Shown: in pieces, positions 22,500 to 34,189 of the stretch
Layout of the letters: each line of letters begins with the position of its first letter
Numbering within the stretch: the stretch's first letter is position 1
Origin: Hymenopus coronatus
Lineage: Eukaryota; Arthropoda; Insecta; Mantodea; Hymenopodidae
Assembly (NCBI GenBank): GCA_030762935.1
Contig: CM060900.1
Coordinates: 283,856,284-283,920,283, forward strand
Length of the DNA stretch: 64,000 nucleotides
Direction: 5' to 3'
Translations under genes and position numbers: made by a program
The notes under the pieces: generated by a model
Databases searched by the model: none
The model's input: the letters and a program-made list of their open reading frames with translations, nothing else
Told to the model about the DNA's origin: nothing

Positions 22500-23838
22500 T
22501 TTCAAATACAAAAAAAACATCTTGTATGAAAAAGCTCTCTTTATTTTAGTACTTATTACAAGTTATTCCTAACAATCCATTGGTTCTTAGGAAATCCATA
22601 CCATTTCACAAGAATCCTATTCCATGTCTACGTATCACCTTCTCAACTAAATGCATGTTAGGAAATAGTCTGGAATGAAGTTTATGTCCATAGAAAGCAC
22701 TTTTAATCTCCTCTCCATCCCTATCCTTTAATATGTGGATGTGTGTGTGCGTTCTTGCGTGCGTGCGTCTGTATGTATGTATGTATGTATGTATGTATGT
22801 ATGTATGTATGTATGTATGTATGTATGTATGTATGTATGTATGTATGTATGTATGTATGTATGTATGTATGTATGTATGTATGTATGTATGTATGTATGT
22901 ATGTATGTATGTATGTATGTATGTATGTATGTATGTATGTATGTATGTATGTATGTATGTATGTATGTATGTATGTATGTATGTATGTATGTATGTATGT
23001 ATGTATGTATGTATGTATGTATGTATGTATGTATGTATGTATGTATGTATGTATGTATGTATGTATGTATGTATGTATGTATGTATGTATGTATGTATGT
23101 ATGCATGCATGTATGCATGTATGTATGTATGTATGTATGTATGTGCGTATGTGTGTATGTATGTATGTTATGTATGGTATGTATGGTATGTATGTGTTGT
23201 ATGTGTTTTAGGTAGGTAGGGTCCCTTTCTCTCTACCGACTTTGAAGATTTCAGCGCTCCAATTAGCTGCATAACCTTTCTCAAAGTGTCCATTTTTCTA
23301 TTTTCTCACAAAATCTCCTATTTAATTGTTTTTTCATTCCGCTTCTCTCTTTGATGTTGTAGGCAGTTAGAAGAGGTCTTTTTCTTTGATATCATTAGGT
23401 TTCCTATGAATAGTAGAATAGAAGGTGGTATATTTTGAGATAAGTTGTGGCAGAAGATCCAGCCTCTTTTATGAACCTTAAGCTAAGAATTTCTTACACA
23501 TCAAATTCAATGTTTTTATTTAACGTTCAACAGTTACTCCCTTCACATTGTACAGGTGCTGTAGAGGTAGATTTTATTCATGATTCATCAGGCTTTAAAA
23601 TGTTTATTATAAAGTTACTTTCCATTATCACTTAGGATATTATTTGGAGGTGTTTGTATTTCTAGAAAGATCTCTTCCATAGACTTTGCAACACGAGGGC
23701 CTGTCTTGTCCTTTAAGGGCATTGCATATGCTGCTTAAGAGTAGAAGTTGACTGCAGTGAAAACGTACTTTAAGTTTTTGTTGAGTTAGAAAGAGGAAAT
23801 CCATTTTAGCAAGAGTAATCTGTACAAGATTTTGCTGA
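22500..23838 (-). pseudogene. Second Polinton: integrase, decayed and split by a microsatellite
   Basis: Minus-strand sequence aligns along its length with the complete Polinton's integrase (44,748-45,662). At the C-terminus, ILKDRDGEEIKSAFYGHKLH (22,670-22,735) corresponds to ILKDNNGEEIK. The core (23,520-23,830) shows VNFYSK-like, LKDKTG-like and SDNGK-like blocks and a Val-Glu-Arg region, interrupted by stops. Rve-family integrases insert the element into host DNA using a D,D,E triad. A 400-bp (ATGT)n array lies inside the C-terminal part. Confidence 0.8.
22770..23175. repeat. (ATGT)n microsatellite, about 100 units
   Basis: Almost perfect ATGT tetramers for about 330 bp, then mildly degenerate units to about 23,200. 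All three frames on both strands stay open (YVCM, HTYI), which is an artefact of the repeat. It sits within the C-terminal part of the decayed integrase. Confidence 0.98.
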
Positions 23839-24172
23839 TAACCTAAAAACTGTAATATCACAAAGCAATGTATACCATCATTTTTTAAGAAATAGCATTG
23901 TGAATCAACAGAAGTTTTATTATTTTCACCTATGTCACCAAATCTCATTTCTTTTCAGACTATCAAGGATGAAAACGTTGTCAATAGCAATCTGCATCAA
24001 TCATTCAGAGAATTGCAGATTTACTACACTCAAGGAATTATACAAGAAAACAAGAGGAAAGCAGCACACCTCTAAGCAGTGTACATCTCAGGACAACTCA
24101 AATCACGAATCGTTTAACCTAACCTAATCTAACCTAACCTAACCCCAACCCCTCATCATATCTTACAAGAAT
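23839..24172 (+). repeat. Direct repeat copy 2 with exon-like block
   Basis: Partner of 21,883-22,240. It keeps an acceptor-like TTCTTTTCAG and an open stretch ending ELQIYYTQGIIQENKRKAAH plus Leu and TAA. The open frame ends at the same stop in both copies although the intervening bases have diverged. Confidence 0.8.
24114..24146. repeat. Interstitial TTAGG-like telomeric repeat
   Basis: Six to seven CCTAA units (with one CTAAT variant), the complement of the TTAGG telomere repeat typical of arthropods. A shorter, more degenerate run lies at 22,185-22,218 inside the other direct repeat copy. Confidence 0.7.
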
Positions 24173-24613
24173 GCACCGCATCAGGCCTAACTAATACTTA
24201 ATTAGGACAATTAATTACTAATTAAGTGCACTAATTGGACCATTTAAATACGTACAATAATTAGGCCACTTAATTACGTGCACTAAATACGTTCATTAAT
24301 TACATGTATTAATTACTGCTAATGTTTATCTCGATTAGTATGGCGTAGAAAGTAGAATAACCTTTCTAAAAAGTTTGTTTTCAAGTAGCTACATAAAGAC
24401 ATGCGAGTGTAACACATTAGATTTTTATTTCAAATTTTAAAAATTCCAACATTGAATATCAAAAAAAGATTATAATGGCCAGAATTTTGTTTGCTGTACC
24501 GAACAATATCACAAAGAGTAGGTGCCAGCATAACAACAGACTGTCATTAGTATTGTGGCTATATCCTATGTAGGAAGACGTTAGAAAACACGTGCAAAGA
24601 TCCAAGAAATAGT
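24173..24613. other. AT-rich spacer with repeated TTAATTA words
   Basis: 24,195-24,320 holds many TTAATTA/TAATTA palindromic words. The rest shows nothing I can identify. Confidence 0.5.
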
Positions 24614-24713
24614 GTAGCCTTCAGTGACCAAAGATAATACATGTCAAGTTAATATAAAATCATGTAGCCTTCAGTGCCCAAGGATAATAAAGGTCAAGCA
24701 AATATGAAATTTA
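24614..24713. repeat. Two 50-bp tandem units
   Basis: GTAGCCTTCAGTG begins both units (24,614 and 24,664), with about 80% identity over 47 bp. Confidence 0.8.
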
Positions 24714-24856
24714 ATATCTCAATTGCGTTGAGGAGCACATAAGACCCAAGTCCTCCAAGAAAAGAAGGTGTATGATGCCAAAAGAGACGCCCACAATGAA
24801 TAGGAATGTTTTAAAGAGAGATATTCAAATTACTAAATTTAAATAATTATGGCCTT

Positions 24857-25177
24857 GTGTGCATTCAAAAAACCACACAGCTGGTAAATGCACGTTCATT
24901 GATAAACATGAAAGGAATAAAGGTGAAATTGGTATATTTTGCTGAATTAAATGAGCAAGATGTCTTATTCGCGAGAATGCGAAACAATTTTGTAGTGAAC
25001 AAGCGTGGTGCACCTCAATTGACAAATAAAATTTTCATCTTGACAGACAGTGAATACACCGGTAGAAAATTCAGTCTGTCAGAAAAGGAGAAACAATGGC
25101 TGCAGTGTTATCAGAAAATATTGATAATGCAAATGCATTGTTTTGAAATGATTTGTGTGTGTATGTGTGTGTCTTGA
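24857..25177 (+). other. Open stretch upstream of the copia relic, unrecognised
   Basis: A 106-codon open frame (IKVKLVYFAELNEQDVLFAR near its start) lies just upstream of the Ty1/copia integrase remains and on the same strand, so it could be gag-pol of that element. I see no protease or zinc-knuckle motif to confirm it. Confidence 0.2.
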
Positions 25178-25279
25178 CTCACAAAACAACCTACTATTTG
25201 TGAATGCATTTATTGAGCATGAATGTGAAATGAGATTCAAGGGGAATGAAGTAAAAGCTATTAAAGACTAAAGAGTCAT

Positions 25280-26390
25280 CACTTAAAAGCACTGTAAAAC
25301 CAAGAATTGCATCTAGTGTAGAACGAGAAAAATTTCATGTAATGGCATCGAGGATTGGGATACATCCTTTTGCAAATCTTTGAAGTTTCCTCAAATATGC
25401 GAGGGAGTGCCAATTTTCTTTAGTGGATAAGTGTGAAAAAAACATTTTTTTAACTTCCACAATGGGTAAACTAACAAAAAATCCTTTTAACACGGCTCAA
25501 AGACCACCAAAAGCAATACGTACAGATGCATGTAGAGAAATTGATCCACTGACCTGACAGCAACACTTTTTTTAACATCTATAGATAACGTTAGACATTT
25601 TTTTTTTTTTTTTCGTGTGTATCTTTAAGAACCAAAGATGAAGCAGAATATTGTCTAAAGAAATTTATCGTTCAAGCTGAAAATGATCACAACTTGAAAG
25701 TATAAAAATATGAGTTGATAATAGTGGTGGATATAAATCGGGTAACTTCAAACATTGCTGCGAAGAAAAACGCATGGAATAGCACTATACTGTTCCTCAT
25801 TACCACAATTAAGGGGAAAAGCGGAACTAATGAACCTGAATAAAATGAAAGATCTGTTAAATAATTCAGAATTGCCAAATATAATGTGGGGAACAGCTAT
25901 AGAAAAGGCGCTTGGCTGCAAAATGGTAGTACTACTGTGGCTGCCTTTGCAACTTCTGCTGAAAACGGTATCTCTAGAAGCCTGATTTCTCTGGATTACA
26001 AGCTTCTGTATCTGTGGTCTATGCTAATATGCATGGTTGCCGTAACAAGTGATATCCTAGACCAAGAGAGGTATATTCGTTGGATATGCAGTTTATTTGA
26101 GCAATGGCTATAGGATCTGTGATGCAGAAGATCATACAATCTGCGCATCATGAGCTGTTGAATTTTTTTCGGAATACTAAAGGAGAACATTTAGAAATCA
26201 GAACACTACTATCGGAAACTAAACAGAACGCAGTTGAAGACGAGGAATAAAGCGAAAATAAAAACAATGGACCAAAACAAGCTCATGATACGCAAAGAGA
26301 AAGAAGTGAGGAATATAATTTTGTTCAAGAATCGCCGATTATGTCATTTAATGCAAACAAAGACATAAATGATTGTAAATAATAAATGTA
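25280..26390 (+). pseudogene. Ty1/copia pol relic (integrase region)
   Basis: Decayed in several frames but colinear with copia integrase. A zinc-region remnant (ASRIGIHPFANL, then STMGKLTKNPFNT near 25,460) comes first, then a core edge (TKDEAEYCLKKFIVQAEND near 25,635). An Asn-Gly-like block follows (QLRGKAELMNLNKMKDLLNN near 25,810, then LPNIMWGTAIEKA), and finally the C-terminal GIFVGYAVYLSNGYRICDAE near 26,070. These match the family order, namely a HHCC remnant, the core, the WGEA box and the FVGY...GYR box. No LTRs, protease or RT were found, so it is a fragment. Confidence 0.7.
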
Positions 26391-26824
26391 AAAAAAAAGT
26401 GTTAAAAATATAACATCAGAGAACTCCAATGATAAAAATTGGGGGATTGGTTAATGACTTGACATCCCTGTAAGATTAAGGTAAAGAAAAAAGTTTCATG
26501 TGACACGGATTATCGCTACTCCTAGGCAGCCACATTCCACTCTTTGTTGTCTCTATTTTTCACAGGTCGCTGAGTTTTCGGCTCGGCGCCTCCATTGTTG
26601 AGTAATCAGGGGCTGTCCAGTTTCTTGTCTCTGCAACGTTTTTCTACTATGCCAGGGCATTTAAGAGGGGAGTAATTAGGCAAACAAAAGCTCCATTGTG
26701 TCACACATTGAGTCGGCCTGTTGAGGTCAATGAAGAACGCTGTGTGTAAACTCCCTCTCGTTATTTGTGCATATGTTAGTCATTGTACTTGTACGAGTAT
26801 ATGGTTTTATGCGTAGGTGCGCAA

Positions 26825-26895
<71 letters not shown>

Positions 26896-27820
26896 ATTGC
26901 TTGCATAACAACGTTCCGTTAAAGCTCCGGGGTTCAAATTTCGTCTACAGTGATTTAATGACACATTCGTAATAAGTTTAAAAAAATAAAGACAATATTT
27001 GTGTTCGCATGTGAGTGAGTTTCTGCATATTAATTGGGGATTATTGTGCGCATGTTTATTTTAATTAATAGTGATTGCAGGTTGCTTCTTTTTATAAAGA
27101 AGGTTTGGGTAAGTGAGTAAATGCGTGAGCGGCTCTTCTTCCAGTTAACCAACTAAAAAGTGGTTCAATAATGAATAAAACTCTATTTAAACCCTTAATC
27201 CATCAAATTCCTTAATGTCCTTTATTAATTAATTTTAAGTAAATAATTAGCTGAAGTAATTAATCTGAAGCATTATTCTGTGAAGATGTTTAAAATTATG
27301 TTTTGAATATTTGATGTCACTTAAATTATTGTTATCGTGTTTTAATAAAACTGCAAATAAGTTGGTATTAATGCAAAAAAAGGATTAATACTATTGAAAA
27401 TTCCAATTCAAACCAAAACACTTAATAAATGATATAAAATTATATAAAAAGAAGGCCAATCACGAATATACGTAATTAAAAGGGTAAATTTTATACTCCA
27501 ACGTTTTGTTGAGTACAGTTGGGCTAAATATGAGGATAAATTTGAATTCCTTGCAAAATTTGGATCTGATTTCACTTGCAAATTTTTATCGTAGCATAAG
27601 ACTTTTAGGGGCTAGTATTTCTTAAATGTTATTTTATGTCCGCCACTTTGTACGTATGGGATTTGCATCCGTAATTTGATATTCAAAATATATATTTTCT
27701 GAATGCAAATCCCATAGGTAGTTTCTTTTCTTTCTTTCTTTCTTTTTTAATCTAGTAATATGTACATTTTTTTATTTTGATTCATCAAAGGGTAAGTCAC
27801 TTTGATATCCCCCCCCCCAG
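26391..27820. other. Mostly featureless AT-rich spacer
   Basis: Contains the (TG)n tract at 26,835-26,893, a B-box-like GGGGTTCAAATTTC near 26,930 that may be a SINE remnant, and a C-run just before the family B element. No coding sequence is supported. Confidence 0.5.
26835..26893. repeat. (TG)n microsatellite
   Basis: About 29 TG units following a short TA run. Confidence 0.97.
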
Positions 27821-28576
27821 GGGCCTACTACGGTAGGTACGGGTTTGGCGCACCCGGGGGTTACCGAGGCACTCACCGCCATCACATCATCCCCATCGCA
27901 GCTAACTATCCCATGTTTTGTGTTCGTGTCGCTGTGAGTGCGCTCACTTGTTATTGCGTGCGCGTGTGTACTCGCCTCATCTTACTCTTCTAGGCTTATT
28001 CCTCATATGTTTAGTTTTAAGCCTTTATATTTATTAACTCCTGCCTCACCAACAGGGATCTTTATTCTATCTCCGTGGATCCTGCTCCACGGTTCCAGTG
28101 CGGCTTCCAACTTGTGTGCTCTTCGGTGGTCTCCTTCCTAATGCCCCTATGTGTGAGCCTTAGGTGCGGAGCCCGACCATACCGTTATGTACACCCACGT
28201 AAATTCCTTGGGAGCCCGGTCCGTTTTAATCTCCCGATGAACGCTGTTCGTTGGGTTAGAATCACGGACCGGTCGTGTTACCGCTAACGGAAATCCGCTG
28301 TAATCAACCACAAGTCCCCGGAATCCATGTCTACGTCATTACGCATCATGGCTAAAGTAGGGAGCCACCTTGGCAGGGCTTAAAGCCGGGTTGTACATGG
28401 TGTTGTGTATGGACCAGCAATAATAGCTGGAGGGTAACTCCTTCTGAGGTACTCTTTGAGATCGGTCTGGTATGGTTCTACCAGGCGCACAGACCGGAAA
28501 GTTTTTTGGTGTCTTTTTTCTCTATCCCCGGATAGCAGGCTGACGCCGACGGTTCCGGAAGGAGAATCTTTCAACA
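27821..28576 (+). promoter_or_regulatory. 5' leader of family B copy
   Basis: GC-rich leader colinear with the leader of the other family B copy (55,330-56,345). The block encoding SPTGIFILSPW in one frame is present in both. It contains a single copy of the 209-bp unit that is duplicated in the other element. Internal promoter activity is inferred from family behaviour. Confidence 0.6.
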
Positions 28577-29709
28577 TGCTCTCTCTGCGCAAACCTACAT
28601 CCTTTGACCGTTTTTTTAGTTATTACCTTGGACTGCGAAACGAAAACAATGAAAGGTATCAGTCCGTTTTACATACAACGCAAGATTGACAGGATCTGCG
28701 GTAAAGTGACCAATGCCACCAGAACGTGAGACGGTGCGTTACTAGTTGAAACAAAGATGGAAGACGAGGCAAAGAAACTCCTGAAGGCCAGCTTGTTGGG
28801 TTCTTACCCCATTCAGGTGACCCCCCCAACAAATCTTTGAACACCCGTAGAGGCGTGGTGACTACCTCTTGTTTGGACGGTCTTTCCGAGGCAGATTTGG
28901 TCACCAATTTATTTGACAAGGGTGTGTGCCAAGCGTAACGTCTTCTTGACAAACGTGATGGACAGTCACTAGCACTGCGAACAGTATTTCTAACTTTCAA
29001 GGGTACCACAATACCCGAGACCTTGTATTGTGGGTATGAACGCGTATCTGTGCGGCCATATGTACAGAACCGAAAGCGCGGTTTTCGGTGCCCGCAGTTC
29101 GGTCATACACAAACTCGGTGCACGTTTGATGCAACATATGAACAATGCGGCCAGCCTGCGCACGATGATGTCTGTTCCTGAGACCCTTGCTGCGTACACT
29201 GCCGCGGAAATCACACCTCTAGTTCACGACAATGTCCCCAATGTTTGTAGGAAAAGGCCATACAGGAGTTGCAAATCAAGGAATGCCTAACCTTTCCTGA
29301 GGCCCAGCGGCGCTATCAGCAGCTTCAGCTGCGACTACCTTAGGATACGCCTCCGCAGTTCGCCGCACACTTTGTCCCCCTGTGGTCCTTCAAACTGCTC
29401 CAGTTGCTGACGCGTCCTCACAAACGGACCTGTCCCTGAGCTCTACCACCTTGACTGAACGAACCAAACCGCGGCAGCCTCCGCTTCAGCTGAGCTTCCG
29501 ACGACAACAGTACGCCAATCCTCACCCTGACCACCACCTGTTGCCGCCTCTCTTGAGCAGTCTCGTAAGAAGCACAAGGCGGCGAAAAAAGCTGCAAAGT
29601 CCCTTTCGCGAACTACACGTCCGGATCCCGACCATCTAAGGATTCTGATGGGGACACAAGCCGTCCTTTTCTAGGCCAGAAACCTGTAAAACTTAACAGG
29701 CCGGCTTAG
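28577..29709 (+). pseudogene. Family B ORF1 (gag-like), broken
   Basis: Starts MLSLRKPTSFDRF at 28,577, matching MLSPRKTSSFDRF in the sister copy. The core is scattered over frames (28,640-29,030). A zinc-knuckle region at 29,060-29,250 reads FRCPQFGHTQTRC, then CGQPAHDDVC and CCVHCRGNHTSSSRQC. This is a degenerate first knuckle and two further Cys/His clusters, the third interrupted by one stop. A basic tail rich in Lys/Arg runs to about 29,709. It is an RNA-binding ORF1 by analogy with the LINE family. Confidence 0.75.
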
Positions 29710-29795
29710 AAGTGTTTGTTAACTGTCCATCACCCTTTTTATAGAGTTTGCTTTCTTCCACCTCGCCTATCCCATGTTTCTAACGTCTTTTTACC

Positions 29796-32700
29796 ATGGT
29801 GTTGCTGACGTAGAATACTCGCGGTGTTCGTTCCCATTGAGCAGAACTGCAGCTGTTGCTGCGGTCGTATGACCCTTTGGTCTTCTGTTTACAGGAGACG
29901 AAGCTGCGCCCTCATTATCCATTCGTTGTGCACCATTACGTCCCGGTTCGTTTCGATCTTACTCCGGAGGAGGGCTCTCCTGCTCATGGGGGTGTCATGA
30001 TACTCACGCGCGATGATGTCTATTATAAGCCACTATCGCTTACCACTGCCTTGTAAGCTGTTGCTGTCCATCTTGTTATTCCTGGTTTCACCATTTCAGT
30101 CTGTAACGTTTACGTTACTCCTTCAGCTGCCCTCAGTTCAGCCTACATGGTCAATCTCCTGTCTCAGCTCCCGGCACCTTTGCTTTTGTTGGGGAATTTC
30201 AATGCCCATTATCTGCTTTGGGGTCCCCCTAGGGTATGTGAGCGGGGGACGCTCCTTGTTGACCTTTTTGACCAATTTCGGCTTGCTGCTTTGAACACCG
30301 GTGAACCAACTTTTCATTCTGATTCTTCTGCCACGTTCTCCCATCTGGACCTTTCTGTGTGTTCAGCGCAGTTTCCTCCTCGGTTGCAATAGAACATTGT
30401 ATCTGACACCCATTTCAGCGATCATTGCCCGTGTGTACTGACTTTGCTCTCACACCGCGCTTCTTCCCCGCGAGCAGCAGCTTCGTAGCTACCGAAAGCG
30501 AATTGGGCCCTTTTTTCCGCAGAAAGCTGTTTTCAGCGGCAATGAGTTCGCCAATGTCTACAGTATGCTGGACCACCCTAATTCTGTCGTTCTCTCTGCC
30601 GCCGAATTGTCTACATCTCGGTCATCTTCCAATCCCAGACGCTTGCCGGTTCCTTGGTGGAATGCCAAGTGCCGCGAGGCTGTTCGTGCGCACAGGAGGG
30701 CTCTTAGGGTGTTTCACCATCACCCTACATTGGATAACTTGATCCGCTTCAAACAAGCACGCGCAAGGGCCCGTCGCATTATTCAGGATAGCAAACGGGC
30801 TTCCTGGACTTCGTTTGTTGGTACCTTTAATCGGTCCTTGCCTTCATACGTTGTTAGGGAGAAGCTGCGACGTGTTGCCGGTAAGCAGGCTAACTCTTTC
30901 ATACCGGGACTTCACGTGGGATCTGCTACCGTCGTGGATCCGGTACCTGTTGCTGACACCCTTGGTAGTACGTTGGCGTCTGTCTCAAGCTCCGGAAACT
31001 ATGACCTACCTTTCGTACTACTAAGGCCGAGGTGGAGACTGAGACTCTCCCCTTCCGCTATTTTAATAATGAGTTCTATAGCTCGATTTTTACTATACAG
31101 CAGCTCGAAACCTCCGTATCATCCTCTAGACTTTCTGCTCCTGGGCCAGATGAAATTCATATCGCCATGCTCCAGCATCTCTGCCCTGCCGGTACACTCC
31201 TCTTGGGACTCTTCAACCGCATTTGGCGCGATGGAGTTTTTCCTACAGTCTGGTGCGCAGCCACCATCCTTCCCATTTTAAAACCTGGTAAGAATCCCCA
31301 TCTCCTTTCCAGCTATCTTCCAATCTCCCTCGTCAGCTGCGTCTGCAAGGTGATGGAGCGCATGATTAACGGGCGACTACGATGGTGGCTTGAATCCCGC
31401 GAATCTGCTATCCACCGTCCAATGTGGCTTCCGTCGTTGCCGTTCTACAGTCGAGTACTTGGTCCACGTCTATCATGGATGGCTTTTTACGGAACAGTCC
31501 GACGGTTGCAATATTTTTTGATTTGGAAAATGCGAATGATACCTGCTGGAGGTACGGTATACTTCGTACCCTTCACAATTGGGGATTGCGTGGTCGTTTG
31601 CCCCATTTTACTCGGCAGTTTATGATGGATAGAGCCTTTAGGGTTCGGGTTTGCTCAAATTTATCCGGTGTGTTTACTCAGGAGAACGGGTTACCGCAGG
31701 TTCCGGTGCTTAGTATCATATTGTTTGCCATTGCCATCATTTCCTTTGTAGAGTGCGTTCCATCTGGCGTTTTCTCTTCATTGTTTCTGGACGATTTCGC
31801 CATTTACATTAGTTCTCAGCGGACTTGCCTTTTAGAACGCCGCCTCCAACTTTGTCTTGACCGCCTGTATCTTTGGAGTTTAGAAAACGGCTTCAAGTTC
31901 TCCGCCGAGAAAACTGTCTGCGTCAATTTCTGGAGACGGAAGGCGTATCCTTCGACTTCGCTTCGACTTGGTCCTGACGTTCTTCCTTTCGCCGAGGAGA
32001 CGACATTTTTAGGTATGATTTATGACATGCCAATCAGCTGGTCTTCCCATATATCGTTCTTAAAGGCAAAACGTGACCGTTCTTTTAATCTTTTACGCGT
32101 TTTAAGTGGCACAGCCTGGGGTGCTGATCGGACCATCCTTTTACATCTTTATCGGTCTCTGGTCCGGTAAAAATTGACTTTGATTGCGTTGTATTTTTTT
32201 CGGCCCGCCCGTCAATTTTAGCTCGTCTCAATGCTACACATCACCGTGGTATCCGTTTGAGTATTGGTGCTTTCCCCACGAGTCCGGTTCTCAGCCTTTG
32301 TGCGGAAGCTGCGAACCTCCGCTGTCTTATCGACGGGATGCTCTCCTTTGTAGTTATGCCTGCAGTCTCCTTAGTTTACCCAGACATCCGTCTTTTACCT
32401 TGTTTTTAACGATTCTTTGGACCGCCGATACTCAAGTAATTCCCTGGCCCTCCTTCCACCTTTTGGGCGGTTTCGGCTGCTTCTTCGGCGTTTGGACGTC
32501 ACTTTGACAGCCGTATGTCCCAGAGGGGAGACTCAATTACCTCCGTGGCTCCACCCTCTGCCCCGCATTGATCTAGGGTTGCTGACCACGCCGAAGTCGA
32601 CGACGCGCGCTTCTCTTATTCATTCCGCCTTTTTAGCCCTTAAAGAGAGTTTACTACATGCAATTTAATTTACACTGATGGTTGCAAGGACGCTTGGAGA

Positions 32701-33469
32701 GTAGGATGTACTTTTATTCGTGAGCAAGAGAGTTTTAGATTTCGACTTTTACCGCAGTGCTCGATTTTTACAGCTGAGCTTTTTAGTGCTTTCCAGGCTC
32801 TTTTATATATTCAGCGGCAAGGTTTTCCTGAATGGGTTGTGTGCTCTGATTCTTTGAGTGTTCTGCAGTGCCTTAGGTCGCTGTACAGTCCCCAATCCCT
32901 CGTATGAGTGTCCAGGATTGTCTCCACTCGCTCGCCGATTCTGGCTTCCGCCATACTTTTGTTTGGGTTCCTGGCCACTTCGGCCTGCGCAGCAACGAGG
33001 CTGCCGATGCCGAAGCGAAGGCAGCCGTTTCATCCCCCAGGTGTTTTAACTCTTCTGTGACCTCTGCGGGCTTACGCACCTTTTTATGCCGTTTAATCCT
33101 TTTGCGTTGGAGTGTTGCCTGGGCCGAGCTACAAGGCAACAAACTTCGGGAGGTGAAGTCCCTCCCTGTGTGCTGGCGCACATCCTCTCACGTGTGCCGT
33201 CACGAAGAGGTTATTTTAACTAGACTACGTATCGGGTACAATCGTTTTAGTAACAATAATTTATTGTCTTCGGACCCTGCACCGTTTTGTGCACATTGTC
33301 AGTAGCCGTTGACTGTGAGGCATGTTTTAATCGAGTGTCAGTTTTATCTCCCTTACGTTTGTCCTTCGGATTACCAGCTGCTATTTCGCAGGTACTGGCG
33401 GACGAACTGATTGCTGTGGAACAGGTTTTAGATTTTATGCGTTTAGTCGGTATCAGCCACCGTGTGTGA
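29796..33469 (+). pseudogene. Family B ORF2 (endonuclease-RT-RNase H), broken
   Basis: ATG at 29,796, with a stop at codon 6 of the endonuclease start. APE endonuclease motifs follow: PLVFCLQETKL near 29,872 and LLLGNFNAHYLLWG near 30,187. The linker PVPWWNAKCREAVRAHRRAL is near 30,650. RT at 31,030-32,170 shows SAPGPDEIHIAML, ILPILKPGKNPHL, LVSCVCKVMERMINGRLRWW, PQVPVLSIILFAIAI and the catalytic FLDDFAIY, a variant of the usual F/YVDD. RNase H is at 32,660-33,160 (HTFVWVPGHFG, NEAADAEAK) and the finger CAHCQ..VRHVLIEC is at about 33,285-33,340. Frameshifts occur near 30,400, 31,020, 31,400 and 32,170 and in RNase H. Confidence 0.85.
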
Positions 33470-33662
33470 TTTTAACGTTTTACGCTTTGTGTCCAGTATT
33501 TGCTTGCTATTAAGTGGCATTGGTTCTCTTGCTGGTTTTTTTAGCTTTTGTTTTTTACGATCAGCAGTACCTGACACTGTTTTAGCCACATTTTATTGCG
33601 TTTAAAGGTTCTAGTGGGTGGACCTAGTCCTTACCTTTTTTTACTACCCCATCACTTTTTTC

Positions 33663-33693
33663 GGGCGCTAATAACCAATGTAGTTGTGCGCCC
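33663..33693 (+). other. 3'-terminal hairpin of family B
   Basis: GGGCGC (33,663-33,668) pairs with GCGCCC (33,688-33,693) around a 19-nt loop immediately before CTAAAG and the (ACT)n tail. This mirrors the family A hairpin. Confidence 0.75.
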
Positions 33694-33700
33694 TAAAGCT

Positions 33701-33728
33701 CCACTACTACTACTACTACTACTACTAT

Positions 33729-33807
<79 letters not shown>
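33701..33807. repeat. (ACT)n tail of family B copy
   Basis: About 35 ACT/CTA triplets with one variant, the microsatellite tail of the LINE. Confidence 0.95.
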
Positions 33808-33808
<1 letters not shown>

Positions 33809-34189
33809 AAACAAATACACCAAATGATGCCTATATTTAAGAGCCACTTAAACTGGTGTATTTCCATATATAGTGCAATCTACATAACCTGAACTACTGC
33901 AATGGCCCTTATGTTACCTCTGCAGATTCATATAAATGTGAAATTTGTTTTAATGTCATCTGTACCACCACCAATTGTTGACTATTTCGTTGATATCGAT
34001 GGCAATTTCAAGGATTATTGAGATTTTTTAATGTTTAGTTTGCAGTCGTGACAGAAACGTGCAGTGCATGTATTTATTGTCAAAATGTATTGGAGGACAA
34101 ACTGATAACAACACAATAAGGTTTTTGAGCAGAATTCAATATGGGCGATGCTACAATAAAGACAATAACAGTATCGAAGTAAGAAACCT

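Larger units (their letters stand above)
27821..33808 (+). mobile_element. Family B non-LTR retrotransposon, full-length copy
   Basis: About 6.0 kb. The 5' end GGGCCTACTACGGTAGGTAC is shared with family A and with the minus-strand family B copy at 56,345. It comprises a leader, ORF1, ORF2 (endonuclease, RT, RNase H, CCHC finger), the 3' hairpin and an (ACT)n tail. Long open stretches survive, including a 248-codon RT block, so it is younger than the family A copies, but frameshifts and stops make it inactive. Confidence 0.92.

Noticed and set aside
22606..23200. CRISPR-like array
   Set aside because: Simple tetranucleotide repeat with no spacers, in a eukaryotic genome.
22606..23219. Long open frames of YVCM or HTYI repeats on both strands
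   Set aside because: They are translations of the (ATGT)n microsatellite.
21883..24172. The direct repeats as LTRs of a retroelement
   Set aside because: They do not show TG..CA ends or a primer-binding site, and the sequence between them is Polinton-derived.
27802..28287. Host gene upstream of the LINE
   Set aside because: The frames lie in the LINE leader and recur in the other family B copy.
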